Below are positions 28,535 through 38,407 of a DNA stretch of 64,000 bases, one piece after another; within the stretch, counting starts at the first letter, position 1; each line of letters begins with the position of its first letter. The position numbers and the translations under genes are program-made. The notes under the pieces were generated by a model. That model was given only the letters and a program-made list of their open reading frames with translations. It was not told the DNA's origin and made no database searches. This stretch comes from Frigidibacter sp. (GTDB lineage: Bacteria > Pseudomonadota > Alphaproteobacteria > Rhodobacterales > Rhodobacteraceae): NCBI RefSeq assembly GCF_030695035.1, contig NZ_JAUYTT010000012.1, forward strand, positions 124,001 through 188,000, in the 5' to 3' direction.

Positions 28535-29715
28535 ACGATGGCCTGTTCCAGGAACGGCCGGCCCTCCAGCACCCGCTCCACTCCCAAGGGGGACAGGTCG
28601 AGGCTCTGGTAGTTGCCGGTCAGCAGCAACTCGGCAATGCCGCGGCCCACCGCGGGGGCCTGTTGCAGCCCGTGGCCCGAGAAGCCGTTCATCAGGTAGA
28701 AGTTCGCCATATGCGGGTGAAGCCCCAGAATAGCGTTCTGGTCCAAGGTGTTATAGGCATAGTGCCCGGCCCAGAGCCGCGTGACCTTCGCCTCGTCAAA
28801 CCCCGGCACGCGGTTCCAGATCTTCTCCCAGATCAAATCCTCGAACTGGCCGGCATCGGGGTCGAAATCATCCGCGGCGCAGGGGCCATCATCGGTGGGC
28901 ACGGTGGCGGTCAGCCATTGGCCGTGTTCGGGGCGCATCCAGTATCCGGCGGGGTCGATGACCATCGGGGCGCCGGGATGGCGGGCGTTGGGGGCGTCCA
29001 CGACGAAAACCGTGCGTTTCCGGGGCTCTACAGGCAGATCTTCACCCAACATCTTAAGAACAGCCGCCGCCCCCGTCCCCGCCGCACAGATGAAGCTCGC
29101 CGCCTCGACGCGGCCGCCCTTTTCCAGCTGCGCCGCAACCACGCGCCCATCCACGCGCTCCAGCCCGATCACCCGGTCGGAGATGAACTGCGCCCCCTGC
29201 GCGCGGGCAGCGGCGCGGAACCCCGCCAGCAGGCCCATATTGTCGAACCACCCCTCTAGCCGCGCACCGTAGCTGGCAGCCGACAGGCCCGCGGTCTCGA
29301 TCCACGGAAACCGCGCCGCGATCTCGGAGGGTGACAACACCTGAGTCTCGGCCCCCAGCCCGCGCTGCATCGCCGCCAGATCCTCCATCAGCGCCGCGCC
29401 CTCGGCGGTTTCGGCCAGAAACAGGTAGCCGTTCTCCTTGAGCCCCAGCGAGGGCACGCCGACCTCCTGCCCCAGCGCGCCCTGGAAATCGCGGATGAAC
29501 TCCACCCCGAAGCGGCTGATCTGCACATTGACCGGATTGCTGAACTGCTGGCGGATCGAGGCCGCCGACAGCGCGGTCGAGGAGCGGGCATAGCTCGGGT
29601 CCATCTCAACAACCGTCACCCGCAGGCCCGGCTGCATCCGCGTCAACCAGAAGGCGACCGAGGCGCCCATCACCGCGCCGCCGATGACCAGAACATCCGT
29701 TGCCCGACTGTCCAT
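28531..29715 (-). CDS. FAD-dependent oxidoreductase of the DAO/sarcosine oxidase family
   Basis: This 394-residue flavoenzyme begins with the dinucleotide motif VLVIGGAVMGASVAFWL and an acidic residue at the end of the second strand (VVEMDPSY). The later blocks RKRTVFVVD, WLTATVPTDDGP, WAGHYAYNTLDQNAILG and FYLMNGFSGHGLQQAPAVGRGIAELL belong to the DAO family of glycine/sarcosine/amino-acid oxidases and FAD dehydrogenases. It oxidises a C-N bond of an unknown amine or amino acid. The coupled downstream kinase and the divergently read LuxR regulator are its neighbours. Confidence 0.87.
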   Translation of the reverse strand: MDSRATDVLVIGGAVMGASVAFWLTRMQPGLRVTVVEMDPSYARSSTALSAASIRQQFSNPVNVQISRFGVEFIRDFQGALGQEVGVPSLGLKENGYLFLAETAEGAALMEDLAAMQRGLGAETQVLSPSEIAARFPWIETAGLSAASYGARLEGWFDNMGLLAGFRAAARAQGAQFISDRVIGLERVDGRVVAAQLEKGGRVEAASFICAAGTGAAAVLKMLGEDLPVEPRKRTVFVVDAPNARHPGAPMVIDPAGYWMRPEHGQWLTATVPTDDGPCAADDFDPDAGQFEDLIWEKIWNRVPGFDEAKVTRLWAGHYAYNTLDQNAILGLHPHMANFYLMNGFSGHGLQQAPAVGRGIAELLLTGNYQSLDLSPLGVERVLEGRPFLEQAIV

Positions 29716-29876
29716 GTTTTGCCCTTTACCCGATTCTGATCCTACCTACCGCGCGGTGATCGCAGGGAAAAGCGGCCTCGCCGCCCCTTTGGCGGGGAAA
29801 AGCGACCGCACTCTCGACAGAACGAACTGGGCATGGCAGGTTTGGGTGGGGACTTATGCATATGAAGAGTACAATT

Positions 29877-29888
29877 GCCCTTAAGGGC
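29877..29888. promoter_or_regulatory. 12-base perfect palindrome, candidate operator before the LuxR gene
   Basis: GCCCTT-AAGGGC is a perfect palindrome 75 bases upstream of the LuxR-family start and 160 bases from the divergent oxidase start. It could be a binding site for the LuxR protein, which acts as a dimer. It lies in an AT-richer stretch (29850-29885). No second copy was noticed near other genes. Confidence 0.35.
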
Positions 29889-29962
29889 CACTGGCAAACG
29901 ACATCCATGCCTTGTCGGGGCTGGCAGATCGGCGCGACTTTGGCGCCCGGGGCTGGTGCGGC

Positions 29963-30766
29963 ATGATCGACCATCTCGAACAGCTGATGCAGGCCGGCAC
30001 CATCGAGGAAATCTGGGCGCTGCATGCGGCGCGGATGGCCGGTTTCGGCTTTGACCGGCTGCTTTATGGATTCACGAGGTTCCGCACCACCAAGTCCTTT
30101 GGCAGCAAGGATGATCTGCTGGTGCTGTCGAATTACGAGGCCGGCTTTCTGCGCGAATATATCGACGGCGGGCTCTACGTTCACGCCCCGATGGTCAGCT
30201 GGGCGGCCGCGAATGAGGGCGCCTGTTCCTGGCGGATGATCGACGAGCGCGCCCGGAGCGGGCCGGCGGCAGAGGCCGAGCGGGTTCAGGCGCTCAATCA
30301 GCGCTACGGCATCCGCGCCGGCTATTCGATCAGCTTCCGCGATGCCTCGGTCCGCGCAAAAGGTGCGATCGGGCTCTGCGCGCGCAAGGGGCTGGACCAG
30401 GCTGATGTCGACGAGATCTGGGCGCGGCACGGGCGCGAGCTGCTGGTGCTGAACAACATCACCCATCTGCGGATCACCGCGATGCCCTTCGCCACCTCGC
30501 GCCGGGCGCTGAGCCTGCGCCAACGCGAGGCGCTGGAATGGGTGGGCGACGGCAAGACTACCGCCGATATCGCCCAGATCATGGGGCTGGCGCCGGCTAC
30601 GGTGGAAAAGCACCTGCGGCTGGCGCGCGAGGCGCTGGATGTGGACACCACAGCACAGGCAGTGCTGAAGGCGGCGTTCCAGAACCAGATCTTCGTGGTC
30701 AGCCCGGAAGCGCGGCCCGAGACGCGGGCTGAGACGCGGCAGGAGGCCCGCACCGTGCGGGCCTGA
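29963..30766 (+). CDS. LuxR-family regulator with autoinducer-binding domain (no luxI neighbour)
   Basis: The protein has 267 residues. Residues about 5-165 form an autoinducer-binding-like domain, and residues about 180-240 the LuxR HTH (LSLRQREALEWVGDGKTTADI, then GLAPATVEKHLRLAREAL). In AHL receptors a conserved Asp-Pro follows the tyrosine of the pocket; here the corresponding region reads YVHAPMVSW, so the aspartate is replaced. No synthase gene is nearby, so it is a solo receptor or responds to another ligand. ATG 29963 is chosen over 29912 because the family alignment starts with MIDHLEQL. The last codons contain a palindrome (30745-30763, GGCCCGCAC-C-GTGCGGGCC), and the tail repeats E-T-R / E-A-R units. 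Confidence 0.85.
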   Translation: MIDHLEQLMQAGTIEEIWALHAARMAGFGFDRLLYGFTRFRTTKSFGSKDDLLVLSNYEAGFLREYIDGGLYVHAPMVSWAAANEGACSWRMIDERARSGPAAEAERVQALNQRYGIRAGYSISFRDASVRAKGAIGLCARKGLDQADVDEIWARHGRELLVLNNITHLRITAMPFATSRRALSLRQREALEWVGDGKTTADIAQIMGLAPATVEKHLRLAREALDVDTTAQAVLKAAFQNQIFVVSPEARPETRAETRQEARTVRA

Positions 30767-30773
30767 ACGCGCC

Positions 30774-31679
30774 TCAGCCCCACTCCGCCTCGAACTCGCG
30801 CCATTCGCCCTTGCTCATGCCCGAGCTGTCCTGCGTGACAACCTCACCCGCCAACCGGCGCTTGAGCACTTGCGCGCCCTTGCCGCTGAGTTGTACCGCG
30901 CCCAGCCGATAATCTTCGAAGGCGCCATAGGCCAGCGGCACCCAGTCCTTGACGATCTGGCACATGGTTTCGGCATAGACCCGGATTTCATACTGCGCAT
31001 GGGCATCGGCGCGCAGGCGCAAGAAGTGGAACAGGTTGTGCAGGTCGATCTTCCAGTACCATTGCGTGTAGATGTTCGCAGGCAGGTTCATCCGCGCCAG
31101 TTCGCGCGCAAGGCCCTGCTGGCCGTCCTGGCTGAGCATGGATTCGTAATGGTCATAGCTGCGCATCGCATCCTCGCGCAGCAGGTCGAGCACGCGGGCC
31201 GCCTCCTCGCCCTCCAGCACCGCGCCGCGGCCCTGGTTGTTGACGGTGGATTGCGCGGCGAGCTGGTCCGGCGCCGGGATGTAGAACTCCCGGTCGAGGA
31301 TCGAATAGCGGGCGGAGTATTCATTGACGTTGGCGGTGCGGTGGCGGATCCACTGGCGGGCTACGAAGACCGGCAGCTTGACGTGGAACTTGACCTCGCA
31401 CATCTCGAACGGGGTCGAGTGCCAGTGCCGCATCAGGTAGCGGATCAGCCCTTCGTCGTTCGACACCGCCTTGGTGCCGCGGCCATAGCTGACGCGGGCG
31501 GCCTGGGTGATGGCGGCATCATCGCCCATATAGTCGATGACGCGGACGAGGCCGTGATCGAGCACCGGATGGGCAGAATAAAGATGCGCCTCCATCCCCG
31601 GGGCGGTGGCGCGCAGGGTTTGCCGCGGCTCGCTGCGCGCATCCTCGATCTCGGCCAGTTGTTCCGGGGTCAGCGGCAT
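30774..31679 (-). CDS. thyX: Flavin-dependent thymidylate synthase ThyX
   Basis: This 301-residue enzyme makes dTMP from dUMP with FAD and methylene-tetrahydrofolate. The ThyX motif R-H-R-x7-S is present as [11 protein letters not shown]. Other family blocks are [42 protein letters not shown] (FAD/dUMP site) and [13 protein letters not shown]. The ATG at 31679 follows CAGGAGGGACC. A longer frame upstream lacks family sequence and is not used. The gene ends eight bases from the stop of the convergent LuxR gene. It is the only thymidylate synthase in the window. Confidence 0.95.
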   Translation of the reverse strand: MPLTPEQLAEIEDARSEPRQTLRATAPGMEAHLYSAHPVLDHGLVRVIDYMGDDAAITQAARVSYGRGTKAVSNDEGLIRYLMRHWHSTPFEMCEVKFHVKLPVFVARQWIRHRTANVNEYSARYSILDREFYIPAPDQLAAQSTVNNQGRGAVLEGEEAARVLDLLREDAMRSYDHYESMLSQDGQQGLARELARMNLPANIYTQWYWKIDLHNLFHFLRLRADAHAQYEIRVYAETMCQIVKDWVPLAYGAFEDYRLGAVQLSGKGAQVLKRRLAGEVVTQDSSGMSKGEWREFEAEWG

Positions 31680-31857
31680 CGGTCCCTCCTGCGGCATGAT
31701 TCCGGGCACACTGTATATGGGTGGGGCCTTGGGGTGAACGGCTATATGCGGAGGCGGGTGGCGGGGAAATGCCGCATCGCGCCGGTTGCCCCTCGCCCCC
31801 GCCGCGCGGGGCGCTAGACTGCGGGAAGGCCACCGCGCCGCGAACAGGAGAGACCTC

Positions 31858-32286
31858 ATGCAGATCCGCTATCTTCACACCATGGTCCGGGTGCTGGACC
31901 TTGACGCCTCGATCGCCTTCTTCCGCCTGCTGGGGCTGGAGGAAACCCGTCGCACCGAGAGCGAAAAGGGCCGCTTCACGCTGGTATTCCTCGCCCCTCC
32001 CGGCCAGAGCGAGTGCCCGGTGGAGCTGACCTATAACTGGGATGGCGACACCGGCCTGCCCTCGGACAGCCGGCATTTCGGGCATCTGGCCTATGCCGTG
32101 GAGAATATCTACGACACCTGCGCCAAGCTGCAGGCCGCTGGCGTGGTGATCAACCGCCCGCCGCGCGACGGGCACATGGCCTTCGTGCGCAGCCCCGACA
32201 ATGTGTCGATCGAGCTGCTGCAGATGGGGGAATCGCTGGCCCCGGCGGAGCCCTGGGCAAGCATGGGCAATACCGGGCATTGGTGA
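31858..32286 (+). CDS. gloA: Lactoylglutathione lyase (glyoxalase I) family protein
   Basis: This 142-residue VOC-fold protein isomerises the hemithioacetal of methylglyoxal and glutathione. The metal ligands expected in GloA can be placed: H in [11 protein letters not shown] in VELTYNWD, H in GHLAYAV and E in SIELLQ. The sequence LTYNWDGD is a clear GloA mark. The ATG follows AACAGGAGAGA. It is transcribed away from thyX and is followed by a tandem repeat and hairpins. Confidence 0.88.
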   Translation: MQIRYLHTMVRVLDLDASIAFFRLLGLEETRRTESEKGRFTLVFLAPPGQSECPVELTYNWDGDTGLPSDSRHFGHLAYAVENIYDTCAKLQAAGVVINRPPRDGHMAFVRSPDNVSIELLQMGESLAPAEPWASMGNTGHW

Positions 32287-32312
32287 GGGCGTTGCGGGTT
32301 TCCGGGCGGCCC

Positions 32313-32397
32313 GTGGCTGACCAAGGCCCATGGCTGACCAAGGCGGGGGGCTGACCAAGGCGGGGGGCTGACCACGGCGGGGGGCTGACTGCCCCCC
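32313..32397. repeat. Tandem repeat, five units of 17 bases
   Basis: The unit GGGGCTGACCAAGGCGG is repeated five times without gaps (starts at 32313, 32330, 32347, 32364 and 32381). The first two and the last diverge at their edges. The last unit runs into a perfect hairpin. The array starts 27 bases after the gloA stop and is non-coding. Confidence 0.85.
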
Positions 32398-32415
32398 GGC
32401 GCCCGTGCCGGGCGC
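32378..32415 (+). terminator. Two consecutive hairpins behind gloA
   Basis: CGGGGGGC-TGACT-GCCCCCCG (32378-32398) is followed at once by GCGCCCG-TGC-CGGGCGC (32399-32415). Neither is followed by a T run. Together they probably end or stabilise the gloA transcript. The GGATATTTG element follows. Confidence 0.5.
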
Positions 32416-32454
32416 TCCCCCCGAGGATATTTGGACAAGGCAAAGGCGAAGAAG
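32416..32454 (+). repeat. GGATATTTG element, copy 1
   Basis: CCCCCCGAGGATATTTGGAC followed by an AAGGCAAAGG-GAAG tail. The same arrangement, hairpin then CCCC-x-GGATATTTG then GCAAAG-GAAG, is found on the minus strand at 55509-55541. It is non-coding. Confidence 0.6.
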
Positions 32455-32557
32455 GGTTGCGCCAAGGCAGTGGCCCGTGGGTTTCCTAGGGGTGCCGGCG
32501 GCGCAGGCCGGCAGGTGCGGGCTTTGGGGAGGGCGAACGCAGGCCGTCCCCGCTCCC

Positions 32558-33067
32558 TCAGTAGATATAGCGGATCTGGTCGGTCCAGTAGCGCTCCAAC
32601 CGGCGCAGGGCGGTGTTGACGAGGTCGATGCCGTCGAGGCCGATGACGCCCTTCGTCTCCATCCCTTCGGCATGGCGGGCGAAGAGGGCGGCGACGGTGG
32701 CGCGGACCTCGCGGCCCTTGGGGGTGAGTTTCACGCGCACGGATCGGCGGTCGATCTCGCAGCGCTGGTGGTGCATGAAGCCGGCTTCCACCAGTTTCTT
32801 GAGGTTGTAGCTGACGTTCGAGCCCTGGTAGTAGCCGCGGGATTTCAGCTCTCCGGCCGTCACCTCGTTCTCGCCGATGTTGAACAAGAGCAGCGCCTGC
32901 ACGGCATTGATTTCCAGCTGGCCCAGCCGCTCGAACTCATCCTTGATCACGTCGAGGAGCAGCCGGTGCAGCCGCTCCACCAGCGCGAGGCTGTCGAGGT
33001 AGCCGAGGTGAAAGCCCCGCTTGGCCGTGTCCTGGCCTGCCAGTTGCACCGCCTGTTGCATCGTCAT
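32558..33067 (-). CDS. MarR-family winged-helix regulator (LdtR-like)
   Basis: This 169-residue protein has a MarR-type winged helix at about 50-125 (INAVQALLLFNIGENEVTAGEL, NVSYNLKKLVEAGFMHHQRCEIDRRSVRVKLT). The N-terminus (FHLGYLDSLALVERLHRLLLDVIKDEF) and the length match a conserved alphaproteobacterial group that includes LdtR, a regulator of cell-wall and stress genes. Two in-frame ATG codons (33067, 33061) are possible. In front of it an inverted repeat CCGCCAGT/ACTGGCGG (33076-33083 and 33103-33110) could be an autoregulatory site. The exact targets are unknown. Confidence 0.82.
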   Translation of the reverse strand: MTMQQAVQLAGQDTAKRGFHLGYLDSLALVERLHRLLLDVIKDEFERLGQLEINAVQALLLFNIGENEVTAGELKSRGYYQGSNVSYNLKKLVEAGFMHHQRCEIDRRSVRVKLTPKGREVRATVAALFARHAEGMETKGVIGLDGIDLVNTALRRLERYWTDQIRYIY

Positions 33068-33153
33068 GCGCGTCTCCGCCAGTTGCCCGTCCCGAAGGGG
33101 AGACTGGCGGGGAAAGGCAAAATTCCGGTTAACGGCGTTTGGGCCTGCCGGGC

Positions 33154-33429
33154 CTAGCTTGCGGGCGACAGACGGGTGCGGGCGAAGGTGCCGATCTCGT
33201 CCAGCAGCGCGGTCAGATGCGCGGGCGGAACCGCATGGCCGGTGATCCAGGGGTAGAGGTCCTGGTCGTTCTCTTCGAGCAGCACGTCGTAGAGGTCGAG
33301 CGCCTCGGGCGACATGCCGGCCAGCCGCGCATCGGCCCAGGGACCGAGGATCAGGTCCATCTCCTTGGTGCCGCGCCGCCAGCTGCGCATCCGCATCCGT
33401 TTCAGCCGGGCTTCCGCCGTTTCGGTCAT
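33154..33429 (-). CDS. sdhE: Succinate dehydrogenase assembly factor SdhE
   Basis: This 91-residue protein of the SdhE/Sdh5 family helps attach FAD covalently to the flavoprotein subunit of succinate dehydrogenase. The hallmark RGTKE motif occurs in SWRRGTKEMDLILG at residues 17-31. Further family blocks are LDLYDVLLEENDQDLYPWITG. The ATG 33429 follows the XRE gene by 13 bases. A longer reading to 33615 has no family sequence. The sdh operon itself is not in the window. Confidence 0.92.
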   Translation of the reverse strand: MTETAEARLKRMRMRSWRRGTKEMDLILGPWADARLAGMSPEALDLYDVLLEENDQDLYPWITGHAVPPAHLTALLDEIGTFARTRLSPAS

Positions 33430-33442
33430 TCCGTCATCTCCC

Positions 33443-33865
33443 TCAATCTGCCAACTCACGCTGTGCCGCGCTGCCGGTTGCGGCGCGCAGGCGTTCCTCC
33501 AGCCGGCCCATGCGGCCGGCGATCTGTCCCAGATCGGCCTGCAGCTGGCGCATCTCGGCCAGCAGCGGTGCCATCTCATGCCGGGGCGCCACGTCGGGGC
33601 CCTCGGGCCCGTCACCCTGCCCCGTCAGCAGCCAGGGGATCGACACGCCCAGCATCCCCGCCAGCATCTGCAGCTTGTTGCCGCGCGGGTCGGACATGTC
33701 ATCCTCCCAGGCGGCGACGGTCTTCAGCTTGACCCCCAGCCGCGCCGACAGCTGCTCGCGCGTCATCCCCGCCGCCTCGCGCGCGCCGGTGACGCGGTCG
33801 CCGAAGGTCGCGGTCTCGTCGCTGAACCAGCCGGCCTCGGTGGCCTCTTCCATCGGATCGCTCAT
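33443..33865 (-). CDS. XRE-family helix-turn-helix protein
   Basis: This 140-residue protein has a Cro/C1-type HTH at about 22-80 (VTGAREAAGMTREQLSARLGV, then TVAAWEDDMSDPRG, LQMLAGMLGVSIPWLLTGQG). A C-terminal helix from about 100 to 135, rich in Leu, Met and Arg, looks like a short coiled coil. The ATG 33865 is preceded by AAGGAGAAAGC. It is read together with sdhE and divergently from aspC, with 82 bases between. Similar proteins are common in Rhodobacterales, but I know of no defined function. Confidence 0.82.
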   Translation of the reverse strand: MSDPMEEATEAGWFSDETATFGDRVTGAREAAGMTREQLSARLGVKLKTVAAWEDDMSDPRGNKLQMLAGMLGVSIPWLLTGQGDGPEGPDVAPRHEMAPLLAEMRQLQADLGQIAGRMGRLEERLRAATGSAAQRELAD

Positions 33866-33887
33866 CGCTTTCTCCTTTGGTCCTTGA

Positions 33888-35150
<1,263 letters not shown>

Positions 35151-35161
35151 GGAGCAGGCCG

Positions 35162-35548
35162 ATGGCCGACCGGATCACCGCCAACCTGCCCAGCCGCGAT
35201 TTCGCGGCGACCTCGGCCTTCTACGGCAGGCTCGGCTTTGCCGAAGCCTACCGTGATGGCGGCTGGATGATCCTGAACCGCGGCCCGCTCGTGCTGGAGT
35301 TCTTTCCCCATCCCGAGCTGGACCGCTTTTCAAGCTGGTTTTCCGCCTGCATCCGCGTCGATGACCCGGACGCGCTGCTGGCGGAATGGCAGGGCGCGGG
35401 CCTGTCCTCGGGCGAGGGTGCGATCCCCCGCCTGACCGGCTTCTTCAAGCCCGGCGCCGCCCCGCGCATGTTCGCGCTGGTCGATCCCGACGGCTCCCTC
35501 CTGCGGGTGATCGACAACCGCGATACAGGAGAAGCGCATGTCGGCTGA
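35162..35548 (+). CDS. VOC-family protein, bleomycin-resistance-like
   Basis: This 128-residue single-domain glyoxalase-fold protein has ANLPSRDFAATSAFYGRLGF at the start, then LVLEFFPHPELD, and LVDPDGSLLRVID at the end, the pattern of Ble-like drug-binding proteins that act without a metal. It starts 12 bases after aspC and overlaps the next gene by 11 bases. Members sequester drugs or bind other small ligands. A true resistance function is unproven. Confidence 0.8.
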   Translation: MADRITANLPSRDFAATSAFYGRLGFAEAYRDGGWMILNRGPLVLEFFPHPELDRFSSWFSACIRVDDPDALLAEWQGAGLSSGEGAIPRLTGFFKPGAAPRMFALVDPDGSLLRVIDNRDTGEAHVG

Positions 35549-35963
35549 TCTTCCCGACTACTACTTCCGCATCCGCGAGAATGGCGCGGCGGTGTTTCGG
35601 GTCGATACCGAAAACCGCCAGCGCCGGATCGAGATGGACCAGATCGCGCTGGTCAATGTCCGCAATGGCGAGATCAAGGCCCATGGCGAGCGCAAGCTGA
35701 CGCCGGCCGACATGGGGGTGATCCGCGAGTGGCTGGCCAATCGGCAGGCGCTGCTGGCCAGGCGCGACATCGACGATATCCACCGCGCCGTCGATTACCT
35801 GAACCTGACCGCGCATTGGGTGCAGACCAAGGCCAGCGACGCGCAGCTGGAGGATGTGACCGACGCCCTGCTGCTGGCGATGCATGACCTGCGCACCGTG
35901 CTGGTGCGCAAGAAGTCGGAAAGGATCATGAAGGGTCAGCCGACCGAGGACAGCGGCGACTGA
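35538..35963 (+). CDS. Conserved hypothetical protein
   Basis: This 141-residue soluble protein, beginning DYYFRIRENGAAVFRVDTENRQRR, is acidic to neutral with alternating strands at the N-terminus and helices in the C-terminal half (RRDIDDIHRAVDYLNLTAHWVQTKA). I recognise it only as a conserved Rhodobacterales protein of unknown function. It overlaps the VOC gene by 11 bases and, at its end, the convergent MATE gene by 28 bases. The overlaps suggest real translation, because the codon pattern stays regular to the stop. Confidence 0.7.
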   Translation: MSADLPDYYFRIRENGAAVFRVDTENRQRRIEMDQIALVNVRNGEIKAHGERKLTPADMGVIREWLANRQALLARRDIDDIHRAVDYLNLTAHWVQTKASDAQLEDVTDALLLAMHDLRTVLVRKKSERIMKGQPTEDSGD

Positions 35964-37315
35964 ACCCGCCGCGCGCGCCCCGACCAGAAGCGCAGCATCA
36001 GCAGCGCCGAGGCCAGCGCGAGCCCGATCACCAGCCCCAGCCACAGCCCGGCGGCCCCCATCCCCAGCGGGAAGGCCAGCACATAGCTGGCCGGGATGCC
36101 GACCACCCAGTAGCTGAACACCGCCAGCGCCATAGGCACGCCAGTGTCCTGCACCCCGCGCAAGATGCCAAGCGCCATGCATTGCAGCGCGTCGAACAGC
36201 TGGAACAGCGCGGCGACGGCCAGCAGCATGGTGCCCACCAGCACAATCGCGCCCGAGGCCGGGTTCTCCATGTCGAGGAAGGCCGCGATGATCAGCCCCG
36301 GCGTCAGCAGGAACAGCGCTACGACCAGCAGGCCAAAGCCCATCGACATCGCAATCGCCGTCAGTGCCGCATCGCGCATCCCCTGCGCATCGCGCATCCC
36401 GTGCGCCCGGCCTACGCGGACGGTGGCGGCATTGGACAGGCCCAGATGCACCATGAAAGCCAGCGCCGCCGCCTCCATCGCGATGCCGTGCGAGGCAAGC
36501 TCGATGGTGCCGATCCAGCCCATCATCACCGCGGCGGCGTTGAAGAGGCTACCCTCGGCCAGGCTGGTCAGCCCCACCGGCAGCCCGGTGCGGAACACCT
36601 GCCGGAAGGCCTGCCAGTCGGGGCGCCAGATGCGCTGGAACAGGTGAAAGCGCCGCAGCGCCGGGTTCCAGGCGGCATAGCCAGCCAGCACCGCCAGCGA
36701 CAGGACCTGCGAGGCGAGGCTGGCAGCGGCGGCGCCGCGCACGCCAAGCTCGGGCGCGCCCCAGTTGCCGAAGATCAGCGCCCAGTTCATCAGCCCGTTC
36801 AGCGCCGCCGCGCCAAGCGTCGCCCAAAGCACCACGGCTGTCCGCTCCAGCGCGGCAAGGTAGCTTTTCAGCACCATGACCAGCAGGGCGGGGACCATGC
36901 CAAGCCCGGCGATGCGCAGGTAATCCTGCGCCAGCTGCGCCACCACCGGGTCTTGCCCCAGCCCGCGCAGCAGCGCGCCCGACCACCACATCAGGGGCGC
37001 AACGGCGAGGCCGAACAGCAGCGACAGCCACAGGCCCATGCGCACATCGCGGCGCACCTGCACCTCATCGCCGCGGCCAAGCGCGGCGGCGACCATGCCC
37101 ATGACGGCAATGGCAAAGCCCGAGCCGAGGATGAAGACGATGAAGAACAGCGAGGCGCCCAGCACCACCGCCGCCAGTGCCTCGACCCCGTACCAGCCCA
37201 GCATCACCGTATCGGTGACATGCAACGCCATCTGCGCCAGGTGGCTGCCGATGAGAGGCAGACCAAGCACCAGCAGGGCCCTTGCATGGGTGGAATATGG
37301 AACGCGCTCGGTCAT
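35936..37315 (-). CDS. MATE-family multidrug efflux transporter (NorM-like)
   Basis: This 459-residue membrane protein has about twelve hydrophobic segments in two homologous halves. The N-terminal half has LPLIGSHLAQMALHVTDTVMLGWYGVEALAAV, the standard MATE start. The second half repeats the pattern (LTSLAEGSLFNAAAVMMGWIG). It exports cationic drugs or metabolites in exchange for Na+ or H+. It stands alone, convergent with the hypothetical gene. Confidence 0.9.
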   Translation of the reverse strand: MTERVPYSTHARALLVLGLPLIGSHLAQMALHVTDTVMLGWYGVEALAAVVLGASLFFIVFILGSGFAIAVMGMVAAALGRGDEVQVRRDVRMGLWLSLLFGLAVAPLMWWSGALLRGLGQDPVVAQLAQDYLRIAGLGMVPALLVMVLKSYLAALERTAVVLWATLGAAALNGLMNWALIFGNWGAPELGVRGAAAASLASQVLSLAVLAGYAAWNPALRRFHLFQRIWRPDWQAFRQVFRTGLPVGLTSLAEGSLFNAAAVMMGWIGTIELASHGIAMEAAALAFMVHLGLSNAATVRVGRAHGMRDAQGMRDAALTAIAMSMGFGLLVVALFLLTPGLIIAAFLDMENPASGAIVLVGTMLLAVAALFQLFDALQCMALGILRGVQDTGVPMALAVFSYWVVGIPASYVLAFPLGMGAAGLWLGLVIGLALASALLMLRFWSGRARRVQSPLSSVG

Positions 37316-37369
37316 GGCCGGGGGCTTAGCGCGGAAGCCGAGGGGAGGTCCAGATGTGATCGCTCGCGG

Positions 37370-38407
37370 TCAGAGCGCTGCCAGCGCCAGCCCTCCCGCG
37401 ATCAGCGCCACCGCCAGCCCCGCCCCCAGCTCCAGCGCCGGGACGGCCAGCGCGACGCCCCGGGTGCCGGCCAGCGAGGCCAGCGTCCCGGCGCGCATCC
37501 CGCCCGCCAGCAGCGCCACCCCCACCGTGACCAGCGCGGTGCCAAGGCCCATGACATAGGTGCCGACGATCCCGGCCCCGGCGATGCCCATCTGCCAGGT
37601 CAGGATCAGCAGGAACAGCGCCCCCGAACAGGGCCGCACCGCGATGCCGGCGATCAGCACCAGCGCGTCGCGGAGGGACCGGACCTCGGCCACCTGCTCA
37701 AGGCTGGGGCCGTGGGCGTGACCACAGGTCTCGCAGACGGGAGTGGAGGGGTGATCGTGTCCGGATTGCGGATGGGCAGCGTGGTCATGCCCGGCTGCGC
37801 CCTCCGCCCCATGCCCATGATGGGTGTGGCCGTGGTCGGCGTGATCGTGGGCAGCGTGCCCGCGCCCGCCATGGTCATGCCCGCCCTGCCCCGCCCGTCC
37901 CCACCGCATCAGCCCACGTGCGCCGCGCAGCACCAGCCAGATCCCCACCGCCGCCACCGCCAGATGCCCCAGCGGGGCCAGCGTGTCATCCGTCAACCCC
38001 ACCACCTGCTGCCGTGTCCACCCCAGAGCCAGCACGCCTGCATAGACCAGTGCCACCGCCGTCGTGGCCTGCGCGAGGCTGGAGGCCAGCGCGATCAGCA
38101 CCAGCCGCCGCACCGGCACCGCGGCGGCAAGGCCATAGCCGCCGATCAGCATCTTGCCATGCCCGGGCCCGGCCGCGTGGAACACCCCATAGCCGAAGGC
38201 GATGCCCATCAGCGCCCAGAACGCCCCCGCCTCGCCGCCCTTCAGCCCACGCAGGCCGCCAGCCATCTCGTTCTGCGCCCAACGCTGGCCGGCTGTGGCA
38301 GAGCGCGCCAGCGCGTCGAAGCCGCCCAGTGCCCAGAGCGCGGCCAGCGCCAGCACGACGGCCAGCACCACGGCGGCCAATGCCAGCCTCGTGCTCAGCC
38401 CCCGCAT
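37370..38407 (-). CDS. Nickel/cobalt transporter (NicO/RcnA family) with a His-rich loop
   Basis: This 345-residue membrane protein has about seven helices. The signature HAAGPGHGK lies in the second helix, and RPCSGALFLLILTW in a later one, as in NicO/RcnA transporters. A cytoplasmic loop at about residues 175-235 holds about twenty histidines, many as H-D-H or H-x-H, plus a C-x-x-C-x-H (CETCGH), a likely metal-binding sink. It overlaps the DUF1007 gene by 13 bases. It is probably a Ni2+ or Co2+ transporter; direction unknown. Confidence 0.88.
   Translation of the reverse strand: MRGLSTRLALAAVVLAVVLALAALWALGGFDALARSATAGQRWAQNEMAGGLRGLKGGEAGAFWALMGIAFGYGVFHAAGPGHGKMLIGGYGLAAAVPVRRLVLIALASSLAQATTAVALVYAGVLALGWTRQQVVGLTDDTLAPLGHLAVAAVGIWLVLRGARGLMRWGRAGQGGHDHGGRGHAAHDHADHGHTHHGHGAEGAAGHDHAAHPQSGHDHPSTPVCETCGHAHGPSLEQVAEVRSLRDALVLIAGIAVRPCSGALFLLILTWQMGIAGAGIVGTYVMGLGTALVTVGVALLAGGMRAGTLASLAGTRGVALAVPALELGAGLAVALIAGGLALAAL

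Noticed and set aside
30745-30763. Palindrome at the end of the LuxR gene as terminator
   Set aside because: The loop would be a single base and no T run follows; it lies inside the coding sequence.
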